This document shows, piece after piece, positions 35,814-47,260 of a DNA stretch of 64,000 nucleotides. The notes below the pieces were generated by a model. It was not told the DNA's origin. It saw nothing but the letters and a program-made list of their open reading frames with translations, and searched no databases. Source of the DNA: Gnetum montanum (lineage: Eukaryota > Streptophyta > Gnetopsida > Gnetales > Gnetaceae); contig MNCI01000579.1 in the NCBI GenBank assembly GCA_015680685.1, positions 165,745-229,744 of the forward strand. The letters are read 5' to 3'. Each line of letters starts with the position of its first letter. Within the stretch, counting starts at the first letter, position 1. Position numbers and translations under genes: made by a program.

Positions 35814-38045
35814 ATGTCTTTCTCACACAAAAGTGACAATGCACTATATAGCGAACACATTCATTGGAGAACTAATAAGATATACGATGAAGAAGATTGG
35901 AGTGATCAACCTTATGCAAGGTTTTCTTATGATTATGACCACCCTGATGACACTCAAATATGACATTCACCTAAGGTAGAAAATATTGGAGTAGACAACA
36001 TAAGTCCTGAGCTAGGGAAGGCCTAAGGCCTAAGACCTCCTCGAAAACTAGAAATGATAAATTAAGGGACCCTGGGGAACACCATAGAAGCCATGGAAAC
36101 TCTTCCAGTTCCTCATCTTCCTCTTTCCCTTCAATGTCTAATTCTAATGAAGATGAACATAGGTATAGAGATAGAGCTCCATTAAAGGGTTGGACTAAAA
36201 ATTAGAATCGAACTGATTAGAAAAGTTAAAGAGGACGTCATGAACATAGAAATTTCCCTTGTGATTTGTTTGATAATGATGAATCCCTACTAGGCATTAA
36301 GATCCTAAGGCATATCATAGAGGCTATTAAGATATCTCATAGGCATCGTAAAAAGAGTCATCTACCTAATCTTGACATGAATAATCTTCCTAAATTTGCG
36401 AGAGGCTATGATTCAGACTTGCAACATGATCTACAAGCCTTCCATGACGCCTGTACATTTTACAACATTGAAAGTGGATGGAAAAAGATTAAGCTCTTTC
36501 CTAGAACACTAATTGTTAAAGTTGAAGTGTGATATTGATTGTTGAAACCAAATTTAATTTGACGGTGGTCAACAATGTTGGAACTTTTCAATGAGAGATA
36601 CCAAACCTATAAAAGAGTGTCTAATATGAGGAGATAAATCCAAGAGTGGAAACAAGAACAACATGAACCCTTGGACTTGGCCTTAGATAGATATTATGCC
36701 TTACTGAATTGATACCCAGGCCATGGTTTCTCTGAGGAAGAGAAACTTTACCACATCATAGATGGGCTTCATAATGAAACAAGGGTGATCCTTGGGATGT
36801 ATGCCCTAGGGAAATTATATGAGCTTCAAGCCCATCAAATCAAAGAGATAATAGAGTTTCTGGAAAAAGAAGAAGGAGAGATGTGCAAATGGGAGAATGT
36901 TGAGAAATATCAATGGGACCCAACTCTTCAATAGAACAAGGTTCATATCTATGGTAAGAAAAAGGAAACCACTTTCGATAACATGATTCCACATTAAACT
37001 TTCCCAATAAAGGAGTCTATTGATGATCTAGAAGGAAAGTTTAATAGGATTTTCAAATGGATAAATGAAAAAATCACAACTCTTATTGAGATAGTTATGG
37101 AGAAGATCATGCAACACACACCATGTAAACATCATAAACAAAGGACATAGAACCAAGAAATAGTCAAGAACACTTTTTGGCAAATGGAAAAAATGATTAA
37201 AGAAAATTAGTCTAAAGACTCAACCATAGATGAAGATAATGGATGTAACATCTGCACATATGACCATCTGAAGGGCCATTGCCCAGTCTTGTTGCATCTA
37301 TAAGAGTATTGGGTAGGTGCCTTAAATCCAAATTTTTTACAAAAGCACATGCCTAGGAGATTTCCTTTCCCACAAGGTAATTATAGATAGTCCTACAATC
37401 GATCGTACCATCCTAGGGGGACTTATTACTAGCCTCAACATGATCATCAACCTCAGTGGTAGCAACCATAGTTGTGGGAAATGCCAACACTAAATCGGTA
37501 CTATCCACCCTATTCGTTGAAACCACATGGATATTATGTTCAATACACTATTTCTCCAACTAGTTCTACATCCTCCACTATAAATCACCACTATCGCTCT
37601 CATGAGTATCATCATTTCATGACATCCCCTAAAGGATTTCCACCTCGCACCTCTTACCATCCATCCTACCCTTGATATTCTCATAATCCACCTCAATATA
37701 TGCCACCTTCAAGGACACATGAAGGTTTTGCATCACAATATCAACAAAAAAATGCTACTTGTGCTGCACATGTGCATAGACATGTCAACACCAGTGGGTC
37801 TCAACCACAATGTAAGAAACACCCCTTCTCGAGGAAAGGTCATAAGTTGAACCAAACCATGCATGGAACCACTACATCATCTAAGCCAACACAAGGCTAA
37901 TATAGCAGATCACCTTCCTTGTCTAAACCAACATTGTTTGATCATACACAAGGGCCACCATTTGTCCATACTCCAATCCCACATCCAACCAATGAATCTA
38001 CAAATGTGGAAAGACAAATGAATCCATGCATACCATCTCATAGTT
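35814..38045 (+). pseudogene. Element B gag (decayed)
   Basis: Starts MSFSHKSDN at 35814. A serine-rich stretch near 36110 is followed by the core: NLPKFARGYDSDLQHDLQAF, IKLFPRTLIVKVEVWY, TMLELFNERYQTY, EQHEPLDLALDRYYALLN and GLHNETRVILGMYALGKLYE. Then comes FKWINEKITTLIEIVMEKIM and a zinc knuckle at 37244-37282 (CNICTYDHLKGHC, CX2CX3HX4C). The tail is rich in P, Y, H and S. The same tail style ends the M1 gag. Stops are present, but long open stretches remain (36266-36532, 37472-37900). Confidence 0.8.
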
Positions 38046-38199
38046 AAGGGTGCACTAGTGGGCTATTCATCTATAATTTAACACACACTTAAACCATCAT
38101 ACATATAACAATTAGGTGTGTGACCATTAATTTCTCTACCCAACCACCACACCACCAACAAACACCTAGTGGCTAGGGCATGAAAGGTTCCCAACATTT

Positions 38200-40085
38200 C
38201 ATACATGCATGGATCCTATTTATCCACTTATTAATCCTTGGCATGGCCAAATGTTTAGTTGTGGTGGTTATCCCCCATTCTAGTCTTTAGGATTCTTAAG
38301 TGTTTTTTATCTTTTTATTTTACAACTTTTTGTTTTACACATTCCTTATTTTACATTTTCCTATTGTAATGTTATTAATCATTTCTAATTTTTGTTTTAC
38401 ACCACTATTAGCACATTTACTATTTCCTAAATATTTTACACTTTCTTTTATATTTTCTTTTATTTTGGTGTGATTTTCTAACTTTTTGTTCATAAGTGCC
38501 AAGTAGAGTTGTAATGCATTGATTGATGGTGGTATGTACTATTTTTATTATTTGATTTTTGGTGTCTAGTTTTTGGCTTTAAATTTAATTACGAATAATT
38601 AGGACATGGTTTCTTTTCATGTAATAGGGAGTGAGTCCATAGCATCCACCCATCCACAAACTCTATGATTTTCCTTGTTTTGGAAATGTGCAGTCCCTTT
38701 TTCATTAATAAAAATTTAATAAATGTGTGACTTTGGTAGTTTTTGAAATTGGAAAGGATTCAAAGGTTTGAGTAGGGTGTGGCTTCAAGGGGATTCAGTA
38801 TTCTTTGTGCCTTTCTATTTGCTTGGGTGCATGTTTGTTTTCATGAATTTCTTACCATTCTATGTCCACTAATAAAAGGAAGTTGAATAAGTCCTTGCAT
38901 GGTGTGGTTCTCATCAGAAAAAAATGATGAGGATTTAAGCACTTCCCTTGGACAAAATAAATGCATGTTTCTTTGCATGGTGTGGCTCCCATTTCAAAAA
39001 CACAAAAAAAAAACAATGAGAATTCAAAGCACATGCGTTAGATAGAAACGAATAGGCTATAAGCACTGGTTATGGGACTAGTTCCCTCTAACTAAGGCCC
39101 TTCCTCACTTCCTACTTCTTCTGTAATAAGGAACGATGGTTGTTCTATGGGAGCACTCTTGTGTCTTAGGGGTGGACTGGTCTTTGAATGTTGATGCACT
39201 AAACTTGGTTGGTTTTGGTTTGGACTAAGGATGGATCATATTAAGTCATTTAACCACAAAATCCACAAGGGACTTCATGTGACCTTAATTAGGAACTCCA
39301 TTCCACTTTCTATCATCCATCTATGCTTTCCATGTCTCACCTCACTGTTGGTTTCATGTTCTTGATTCAATGTCTTGGTTTGATGTGTTGAAATTCTTAG
39401 TCAGCTTCTTATGGGTTTTTTGTACTTAACCTTCCATAACCATTAATCATCCATGGAGCCCATAGACTCTTTGGTTTGAAAATATGAAAGGGCATAAAAG
39501 GCTTGTGGCTACTTTTTGGAGAACCCACTTGCATATGTTTTGGTTGGATTAGTTAAGTTCTTTGCCCTTAGACACTCTTACAATCAAATCTTATCGTTTA
39601 TCCCATCAATGACATCCAATTATGCACATCTTCATAAAATTTTTTAGTGAGCTTTCCTTTTTACTATTGTGAATTATTACACCCTCATCAAATATTTCCT
39701 TATGTCAAACTTTTTTAAATTTAATGGACCGCTTATCTATTTGACCCTATTTGTTAGCCTTCCTGCTAACACTACTAAAGGAGTCAATCTACCACAATCA
39801 CAACCTAGCTGAGTGTAACCATCGATGAGACAAGGCATTTAATAGTTGTGTGTTATACTTTGTATACCAATTCATGATTTTTTTGTGATTGTAGTGGAAA
39901 GCATGGACTAGAAGTAGGACTATCTTCACCAAGGATGATGTAGCAATACCACACAATGAGGACCATTCATGATCATTGGATCTCCTCTCTCTTTTCTATT
40001 GCCAAGAGGTGTTGGATGTTAGTGTTATCTAGGGTGTTTACTTCTCTTATCATGGACACCCCATTTTGTAAAAATTTTAATTTTG
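38200..40085 (+). other. Element B 3' UTR
   Basis: Non-coding, T-rich, with a minisatellite (listed separately). It is paralogous to 40784-41813 plus 51922-52310, the 3' UTR of element A: for example 'aaaggattcaaaggtttga' at 38752 and 40800, and 'gtggaaagcatg' at 39894 and 52128. Confidence 0.7.
38881..39059. repeat. 3'-UTR minisatellite, two units of about 76 bp
   Basis: Units open 'gtccttgcatggtgtggttc' (38891) and a variant at 38967, each followed by an A-rich run, 'atgag(g/a)att' and an AAT(A)AA stretch. The paralogous tract at 40928-41181 has three units. Confidence 0.8.
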
Positions 40086-40783
40086 TACGTCAAAGCCTTG
40101 ACATCAAAGCCTTGTATCATAGCCTTGTATCAGTGCCCTGACATCAAAGCCTTGATGTTATAGGGTAAACTCTAATCTATAAATATAGGGCTCAGGCTCA
40201 TGATTTTCATATAGTTTTTTATTTAGAGTAGCAGAGATTTTACATTTTTTTTTTACTAGAGTTAGAATATTCCAAATGCATGCCCCTAGAGTGATGTTTG
40301 TAATCATATGATACCTTTGTTCAAGTGTGACGTACTTGGACATGTTACATGACTGGTAATAATGATTGAGATTACTTTTATCATTACAGCATCCACTTAG
40401 ATTAATATTGTTGTTTTAATTATTTAATGTTTTCTTTAGTTAAACATTTTCATTTATTATTATTTACTCTTCCTGTTGTTAAGCAGAATGTATACACCTT
40501 AATCACGAGTGTTTAAGTGTAAATACTTGGTCACATAAAGGTGTATCATTTGGCACAAACAATGACATATACTTGGTAATCTTAAAAGTAGCTCCACAAA
40601 GTCCAAGATGTGTATGAATGATTAAGAGTGGATACCATTGCCATAGGCTAACTTAGACTTTATTTTTCATTATTCATTAGTTAATCAATTTATCTCTTTT
40701 CATCACTAGGAGTAGCATAGAATTAGGAAACATCATACGCCTCACTTTGGACTAAATCATATGTGACAAAGCTACCTATAGTC
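40086..40783 (+). repeat. Element B 3' LTR, truncated
   Basis: It starts inside the U3 repeats (TGACATCA at 40099-40106 and 40139-40146) and stops inside U5, about 150 bases short of the 5' LTR end. At 40784 it joins directly to 3'-UTR sequence of the A type. Confidence 0.75.
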
Positions 40784-41813
40784 CAAGTTTCTAGAATTAG
40801 GAAGGATTCAAAGGTTTGAATAGGGTGTAGCTTCAAGGGGATTTGATATTCTTTGTGCTTTTCTATTTGCTTGGGTGCATGTGTGTTTTCATAGACTTCT
40901 TATCATTCTATACCATCCAATAAAGAAAGTTAAATAAGTCCTTGCATGGTGTGGTTCTTATAAAAAAATGATGAGAATTCAAAGCACACCCATTGGAAAA
41001 AATAAATGCATATGTCCTCGCATGATGTGGTTCTCATCAAGAAAAAAAAAGAGAGAGATGAGGATTCAAAGCACACCCTTTAGACAAAATAAATGGACTT
41101 GTCTTTTCATGGTGTGGTTCCCATTTCAAAAAAAAATTATTTAAATTCAAAGCACATCCCTTAGATAGAATAAATAGGCTACAAGTATTGGTTATGGGAC
41201 TAGTCCCCTGTAACTAAGGTCCTTTCTCACTTCATACTTCTTCTCTAATAAGGAATGATGGTTGTTTATGGGAGCACTCTTGTGTCTCAGGGGATGGATC
41301 AGTCTTAGAATGTTAACACAAAGTCATTGAACGTGATTGCTTTTTGTCTAGACTAAGGATGGATTCTATCAAGTCATTTAACCACAAAATCCATAAGGGA
41401 CTTCATGTGATCATAATTAGGAACTCCATTCCACACTCTCTCTCTCATCCATCTATGCTTTCCATGTCTCACCTCACTACCAGTTTCATGTGTTGGTTCA
41501 ATGTCCTAGTTTGATGTGTTATAATTATTAGTTAATTTATTTTAGGCTTTTGTACTTAACTTCTGTAACCATTGATCATCCATGGAGCCAATGGACTCCT
41601 TGGTTTGAAGTTATGCAAGGGCATAAAAGGCCTGTGCCTGCTTTGAGGAGGATCCACTTGCATATATTATGGTTCAGTTAGTTAAATTCTTTGCCCTTAG
41701 ACATTTCTACAATCAAATTATTTTTGTTTACTCCATCAATGACATCAAATTGTACACATCTTCATAATATTTTTTAATGAATTCTTCTTTTCATTGTTAT
41801 AAATTCTTATACC
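40784..41813 (+). other. Element A 3' UTR, left part
   Basis: Paralogous to 38745-39680 in element B. It includes a three-unit minisatellite and ends at the target site of element C. The sequence resumes at 51922 after C. Confidence 0.65.
40928..41181. repeat. 3'-UTR minisatellite, three units
   Basis: Units start at 40938, 41013 and 41101 (75 and 88 bases apart), each 'gtcct(t/c)gcatg(g/a)tgtggtt' or a variant, followed by an A-rich run and 'caaagcaca'. Confidence 0.8.
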
Positions 41814-41818
41814 CTCTT

Positions 41819-43958
41819 TGTACCGTCCGAAATCGTCGGTGCAAGGCTGGAATGAAACAAACACTGGGAGATCCTTGGAAGAAATATAGAAGATCCTACC
41901 TTTGCTTGAGGGCAAGCTGGAATGGACGAAGATAGAGTGCCTTGAATGGTCCATGCGCGGATCAAATGAGGACTTCCCCAATGCACGCACTTTGCAATGC
42001 TTTGGGTTATATGTAAACGATGCACATTAAATGTAAATTGTAACGTAAACAGGCACAATAATGTAAACGTGAATGTAAATGTAATCTGGGCAAAATGTAA
42101 ACTATTTTGTATTGAAAAATGATTACAGTGTGCATTGGTCAGAACGTAGTTGTGGATTGATCACGAGGCGGACGTTTAGCCCTAGTGGGTGATGACAGGT
42201 GCTGGAAGATGCAGGTTTTGGGTTGCAGGGAAATGCAACATCCAAGTCTGATGCCTAGCGCAGGGAGGTTGATTCATAGATTTTCCTAGTGTACCAAATT
42301 TAATTTTTGTGTTCGTTTGTAAAAATTTCCAACCTTGATCTAGTGAAAAATCAGGGTTTTATAAGATCTTGGGTGTTAGATTTGGATATGGAAGGAGATG
42401 AGTGGCTGTGAGGTGAGAAAAATTTGGATTGGGAGATAGCTGATATGTTGACTAAGTGTAGGATATGTTACAACTGTATAGTATGTAGCACACACGCTGG
42501 TGTATGAACGCCCAATGTATAGGCTTGGAACGCTCAAAAAACTTAAAATTTACAAAAGAATTTGTATGTTACAACAAGAATGATGTCTCTGGCTTCTAGA
42601 TCCATGCTCTGGCCTACTGTTTTTTGGCCTCAGCATGTCTTGAAATGCTCTAGCATGTGTTGGCATCTGCATATAGCATTTAGCGTATGAGACTGGGCAT
42701 CTAGCGTGTGTACACTGGCATATATGCTCTATATGCCCCATACGCTGGCATATACGCTCCATACGCTGGCTAACGTATGGACCATAAATGATGCATTTTG
42801 GACCAGATTTTGACCTCCAAAGCAAATTTTGACTATAGATTTTCATGGATCATGTCCTAAGGATGCTATATGCCAAATTTAAGCCAATTTTTCCTTGATC
42901 TAGTGCTATTTTGGAGGACTTTGTGGGGTTGACGCTGGGCTATACGCTGGCCAGTGTCAACCTCAGTGTACATATCATGAATTGCCATGTTGGATGTCTA
43001 ACTCTATATGATGGTGCTTGTCCCTTGATGCCTGGGTGCTGCTGATCCTCCAGGGTGTCTGGATGCCAATTTTAACTTCATTTTGATGTAGTTTCAGGCC
43101 TGTTTTGGTGGTCTACGCTGAGCTATACGCTGGCTAGCGTATACCAAGGTGTGCTCATCGTAAATAGGTGAACATGGCTTGTTGGAAGCCCAAAGCTAAA
43201 TTTTTTGAAGGCTATGACCTTGTAGAATTATTACCTATGTCCTAAGGATTGATTCTAGTTTGAAAAATTTCCCAAAAATGCCTGATTTTCCCTGTTCATG
43301 GTGGTGTACATTAGGCTATACGCTGGCCAGCGTATAGCAAGGTGTACCTAGTGTATACACATGAGAATGCATCATTTCATGGTCAAAACTTTATCTTCAG
43401 GAGCCAGTGATGATGCTCAATAGTTTTCCCACCTCCAGGAGTCAATTTGATGTAAAAATCTTACTCTGTGATGCTTGTTTTGGGCCCTTTTTGATGGTAT
43501 ACGCTGGGCTATATGCTGGCCAGCGTATACCAAGGTGTGCCTAGCGTATAGACATGAAATTGCATCATTTAGGACCCAACATTGAATTTTTAGGAGGCCA
43601 GGAGCTGTTGGGGACCTTGGGGAAGGTCATGGGGGGTCCAGATGCTCAATTATGGCATGTTTTTACTCATTTTTTGGGCCCAAAATTTCCAATACGCTAG
43701 TTTGTATGCCGGCCAGCGTACAACCCAGTGTGAACAGAGTATACTTGGTTAAAACCAAGTATTTTGAACCAAAAACTTGAAATTCCTAATGCTAGATGCT
43801 AATGTAGCCACCTGTGGGTCTCGGGGAACTTTTTCCTTTTCAATTATGCTCCATTCGATGTTGTTTTGATGCTTTGGAGCTTGGTCATGTTGGGGATCAT
43901 CATGACTTAGCTCTATTTTTTGTTTGAAAGTGCTAGCCAAAATTTTGCTGTGTTTTTA
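41819..43958 (-). repeat. Element C left LTR (3' LTR)
   Basis: In minus orientation it starts TAAAAACAC (the right copy has TGAAAACAC) and ends GGTACA at 41819. It aligns end to end with 49758-51916. Confidence 0.88.
42738..43721. repeat. Palindrome array in element C LTR, 183-193-bp spacing
   Basis: Core palindromes on the theme TATACGCTGGCCAGCGTATA occur at 42941 (half decayed), 43124, 43317 (perfect), 43510 and about 43702, spaced 183, 193, 193 and 192 bases. Further half sites lie at 42738-42780. The intervening sequence is only weakly repeated. The same set is in the right LTR from 50911. Confidence 0.85.
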
Positions 43959-43978
43959 TTGATCCCTCTTTGTTGATG
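43959..43978 (-). promoter_or_regulatory. Element C polypurine tract
   Basis: The minus sequence 'aacaaagagggatcaa' immediately precedes the 3' LTR. It supports the minus orientation given by gag and protease. Confidence 0.6.
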
Positions 43979-43979
43979 C

Positions 43980-45955
43980 GTAGAGGAATCGACCCAAGAG
44001 GCATTGAAAAAGAAGTAAAAAACACCGAAAGCAACCTAGTAGTCAGCATTGTCCTTACGCACTTAGCCAAATGTTGTCGCACAGTTTTCAAAGTACATGG
44101 GAGTAGGAAATAAGGTTTTGAGATGGGTAGGGAGGATGTTTGCAGTTATGTGATTGGGAATTGATCAAGGGATTGTGTTGGTGTGGGAGAGGAGTGCTCA
44201 TCTGTGCTAACGACTCATTTTGGTCGTTGTCGATAGCCAGTATTTGGCAGACTTGGAACCATGGCATGAGGTGTGCATCCTTTGGAGGAACAAAACTCTC
44301 ATATCAGGTTTAAGAGAACTTGTTGTCACAAGCAAAGCCACGTGTTGAGGTGATGTGTTCTTTGGAGAAATAGAACCCTTGTGAAATGTCTAAGGAAACC
44401 CATTGTCCAAAAAGCCATGCAGTGAGGTGAAACATGATGGTGTGAAACATGAACGGTTCTTTCCAAGACAACTGCCTTCCCACCTGGGGCTTGTATGGGA
44501 AGTGCCAAGGGTCTTGTGGTTCATTTTTCTCTTTGCTCTTTGCTCTTTTCTTTTTCTTTTTGTTTTGCTTTTTTTTTTTTGGAAATAGCTTTCTTTCAAT
44601 CTTGCACTCATGCTCATGTGTCGTGCTGTGTGTTGCAATTGCCTCAGAGTGTCACAACGTGCAACAGTGTGCTCAAAGTATTGGGGTGTACTGGGTGTAT
44701 CTGGGAACTGTAACTGGGTAGGAAAGGGAACGAGAGTATTTTGGAAATGGAGAATGTATCGGGAATTGGAAATGTACTTTTGAATAGATTGATTAACATG
44801 GTTGCATGCGTTAGAAACAATGTGGCACCTTGTCATCGTGATGAAGTGTATCTGTGTACGAGCACCATTGGGTGTCATCCTGCAAACACAACTCCAAGAA
44901 GACAAGAAAATCACAAGTGAATGAGTTAGTGAACACTTTAGACACGAATGTGGCCGATGCAAATGGAGGCACCATGTGAAACTTAAGGTAAACAAAATGA
45001 GCAGCAATAGTGTTGTCAGAGCTGATGTGATGAATGATGCGGTAGGTGTTGATGAAGAAATGTCATAAATTACAGTAGCAGATGAATGTGCTAGAGATGA
45101 TCTTGCCAGTTTATAGTCTTAGCGGACTGTCGTGGATTAGTGTTATGTCATAACCCATTGGATGTTGCTAGTTTATCATTGTAGCGGATGGTGTGATGCT
45201 AGTGTATAGTCATGGTAGACTATGAAGAGGCAAGCTAGTTTATAGTCTTAGGGAACTTTGGTGAAAAAAAATGTGGTAGTTTGATGTCATACCAGACGCT
45301 CTGTGGTATCAATTTTAGGTCATGATGCTAGGACCGCTCTGTGGTGTTAGTTTTGAGTCATAACCCAGGACATTCAGTGGTATCAGTTTACCATCATGAT
45401 GCTAGGATGAAAGTGTGCATTAAGAGTGTGACCGGTGGTGTCAGTTTACTATCATGATGCCAAGATGCTATGTGGATGCATGCACGTACGTCTAGGTGAT
45501 CCTACAAAAGAAGAAACTAGAGGACACAATGTCAAGTAGTAATTTCTAAAAACAGAACCTAAATGCATAAGAAAAATAGAAAATAATGCGAAAAGCGGTA
45601 GTTTAAGGCCTTTTTGGGCCACAGGCTAGTTTAAGGCCTTTTCAGGCAGCATGTAAATGTGTAAGCTAGTACCATGCAAATGAAGGTGATGTATGGAAAA
45701 TGAATAAAGGTGAAGAGTCGGTGGGGATTAGAAATGTTTATGGCCGCAAGGGAGCTTTGATCATGTGGTTGTTTCCTAGTTGGATGTGGTCTAGGAATCA
45801 TGCTAGGTTAATCTGGGAGGATTTTAGTTTTTACCACTTGTTTGGGCATTTTAGCTATGGGTGTTGCATTTGTTGCCGTGGGTGTTCCATCGATAGACTC
45901 TTCTTTCAAGACTTGTGACATGTCTATGTTGTGGATGGCTTGACAGGGAGTGTTA
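43980..45955 (-). other. Element C 3' non-coding region where pol would be
   Basis: No polymerase or integrase motif is visible on either strand. Contents are a 78-bp tandem duplication (44267-44429, 'tgaggtg' at 44267, 44346 and 44423) and a degenerate repeat field at 45106-45660. A 205-residue minus-strand frame (44390-45007) has no domain and looks fortuitous. Confidence 0.6.
45106..45660. repeat. Degenerate 'AGTTTA..GTC..AGCGGA' repeats
   Basis: At least eight related units, for example CCAGTTTATAGTCTTAGCGG at 45106 and variants near 45167, 45198, 45233, 45275, 45308, 45346, 45377 and 45438, spaced about 30-65 bases. A tail of two 'agtttaaggcctttt' units follows at 45600-45650. The first unit nearly equals three stretches inside the gag-protease linker at 46996, 47031 and 47115. 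Confidence 0.7.
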
Positions 45956-46528
45956 TCACCATGTATGATGACTTTTCAACCTTCGTATGGAAGGAGAGGA
46001 AATGGCCTGTTGTTGGGCTAGCCAAGGTCTACCAAGAATCATGTTGAAACTTGGCATCTCTTCTATGATAGTGAATTCCGCATTGGTGGGGAATTTTTCT
46101 CCTACCACAAAGGCTAAGTTGATTGTGCCCTTAACTGTGACACATGATCCGTTGAAGGATTTTAAACACATGGTTTTCGTTGGCATGATCTCATCTACCA
46201 TGCCTAGTTTGTCAATGATAGAATATAAAGCTACGTTTGTTGCCACACTATCATCAACGTGCACTTTGCGAATGGTACATTGCCCAACATGAACGCTAAT
46301 CAGCAATGGAGCTGTTGTGACGTCCCCTTGTTTGGGGTTGACTTTAACTGCATTGTCGTGGAAGGCTAAGCTGTTTGAACCTAATCTTTGTGGTGTGTGT
46401 TGTAATATCGTTGCATGGATGGATTCCTCATTTGTTGGGATGTCCTCCGTAATAGGAATGGATGCTAATGTGTGAGCCAAGGCTTTGTAGTGAGTAGCTA
46501 AAGTCATGACCAGGTCATACAAGTTCAT
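45956..46528 (-). pseudogene. Element C aspartic protease domain
   Basis: A 190-codon open frame. LLISVHVGQCTIRKVHVDDS is followed by VATNVALYSIIDKLG, the position of the D-(S/T)-G loop; here it reads D-D-S-V-A, so the aspartate is kept but the glycine is altered. The second hallmark is FNMILGRPWL. It continues gag in the same direction. The C-terminus stops where RT would begin, so the element appears to have lost pol. It is the longest intact frame in C. Confidence 0.8.
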
Positions 46529-46929
46529 TGTTGTGTTCTTCTGTTTAAGAGTTTGGTTTACCTGGGCCAGTGTAGCTACGAAGTCTATGTTGTTGGCCGT
46601 TGTGTTGGATTTGGCTTCTTTCGTGTGGGTTGAGGGATGGGCCTCTTGCGTAGAAGGCTTGGGCCTAGTTTGCTTGAGATTAGCGGTAGGGGCCCCAGCG
46701 TTTAATTATTGCTTGCTTAGTATGGCTTTTGTTTTGGGTGTGGAGGTTTTTTGTTGTTTGTTTGTCCTCTTCTACTGCCATTTGGTAGGGTTATCCATGT
46801 TGTTGGCAAGGTTGACTCTTGAGGGAGAAGAGGTTGAGACGTTGCCTACGGTTGGGCTTTGGGTAGGTGAGTGGCCATAACATGGTGGCACCTTTATGAA
46901 AAATGGTAGTTTGGGAGGAGTTGTTGGTG

Positions 46930-47260
46930 TTTGACTAGCTTGTTATGGCACCTTGATGATGAAAGGTTTCTTTGCGATTATGGTCGGTGCATCATGCCAG
47001 TTTAACGTCTTAGCGGATGATGATGCTTCCTTCCAGTTTAACGTCTTAGTGGACGATTGTGGTGGTACTTTGACGACAAAGGGTGTCTTTGGTGCTCGAG
47101 ATTGCATTGAATCTTGCCAGTTTAACATCTTAGAGGATGTGTGAGGTGGTGGTACTTTGATCACAAAAGGTGTTGTCCATGCTCTAGGTGGCACCTTGAT
47201 GACGATGGGAGGCACACAGATCACAAAAGGTTTTCGCACAGGTTTAGGCTTACTATCTAT
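46930..47260 (-). repeat. Peptide-repeat linker in element C (PFVIKVPP and KTLNW units)
   Basis: The minus frame between gag and protease holds at least five copies of a (P/K)F(V/I/F)(I/V)KVP(P) motif and three of (S)(A/T)K(T/M)LNW(Q/K/H)(D/E), interleaved, over roughly 130 residues. The TLNW units are encoded by the AGTTTAACGTCTTAGCGGA-type DNA repeat that also fills 45106-45450. Confidence 0.75.

Larger units (their letters stand above)
34790..40783 (+). mobile_element. Element B: gag-only Tat-like element lying within element A
   Basis: 5' LTR, tRNA-Asp-type primer site at 35689, gag with zinc knuckle, a long 3' UTR with no pol, and a 3' LTR truncated at both ends. The left edge is approximate because its TG start is unclear; the right edge is where LTR homology stops inside U5. 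It is a non-autonomous (TR-GAG type) member of the A/M1 family. Its gag N-terminus is of the M1 type, not the A/E type. Confidence 0.7.

Noticed and set aside
44390-45007. 205-codon minus-strand frame in element C
   Set aside because: No domain, cysteine- and histidine-rich low-complexity text; it overlaps plus-strand frames of similar length and lies where pol is missing. Most likely fortuitous.
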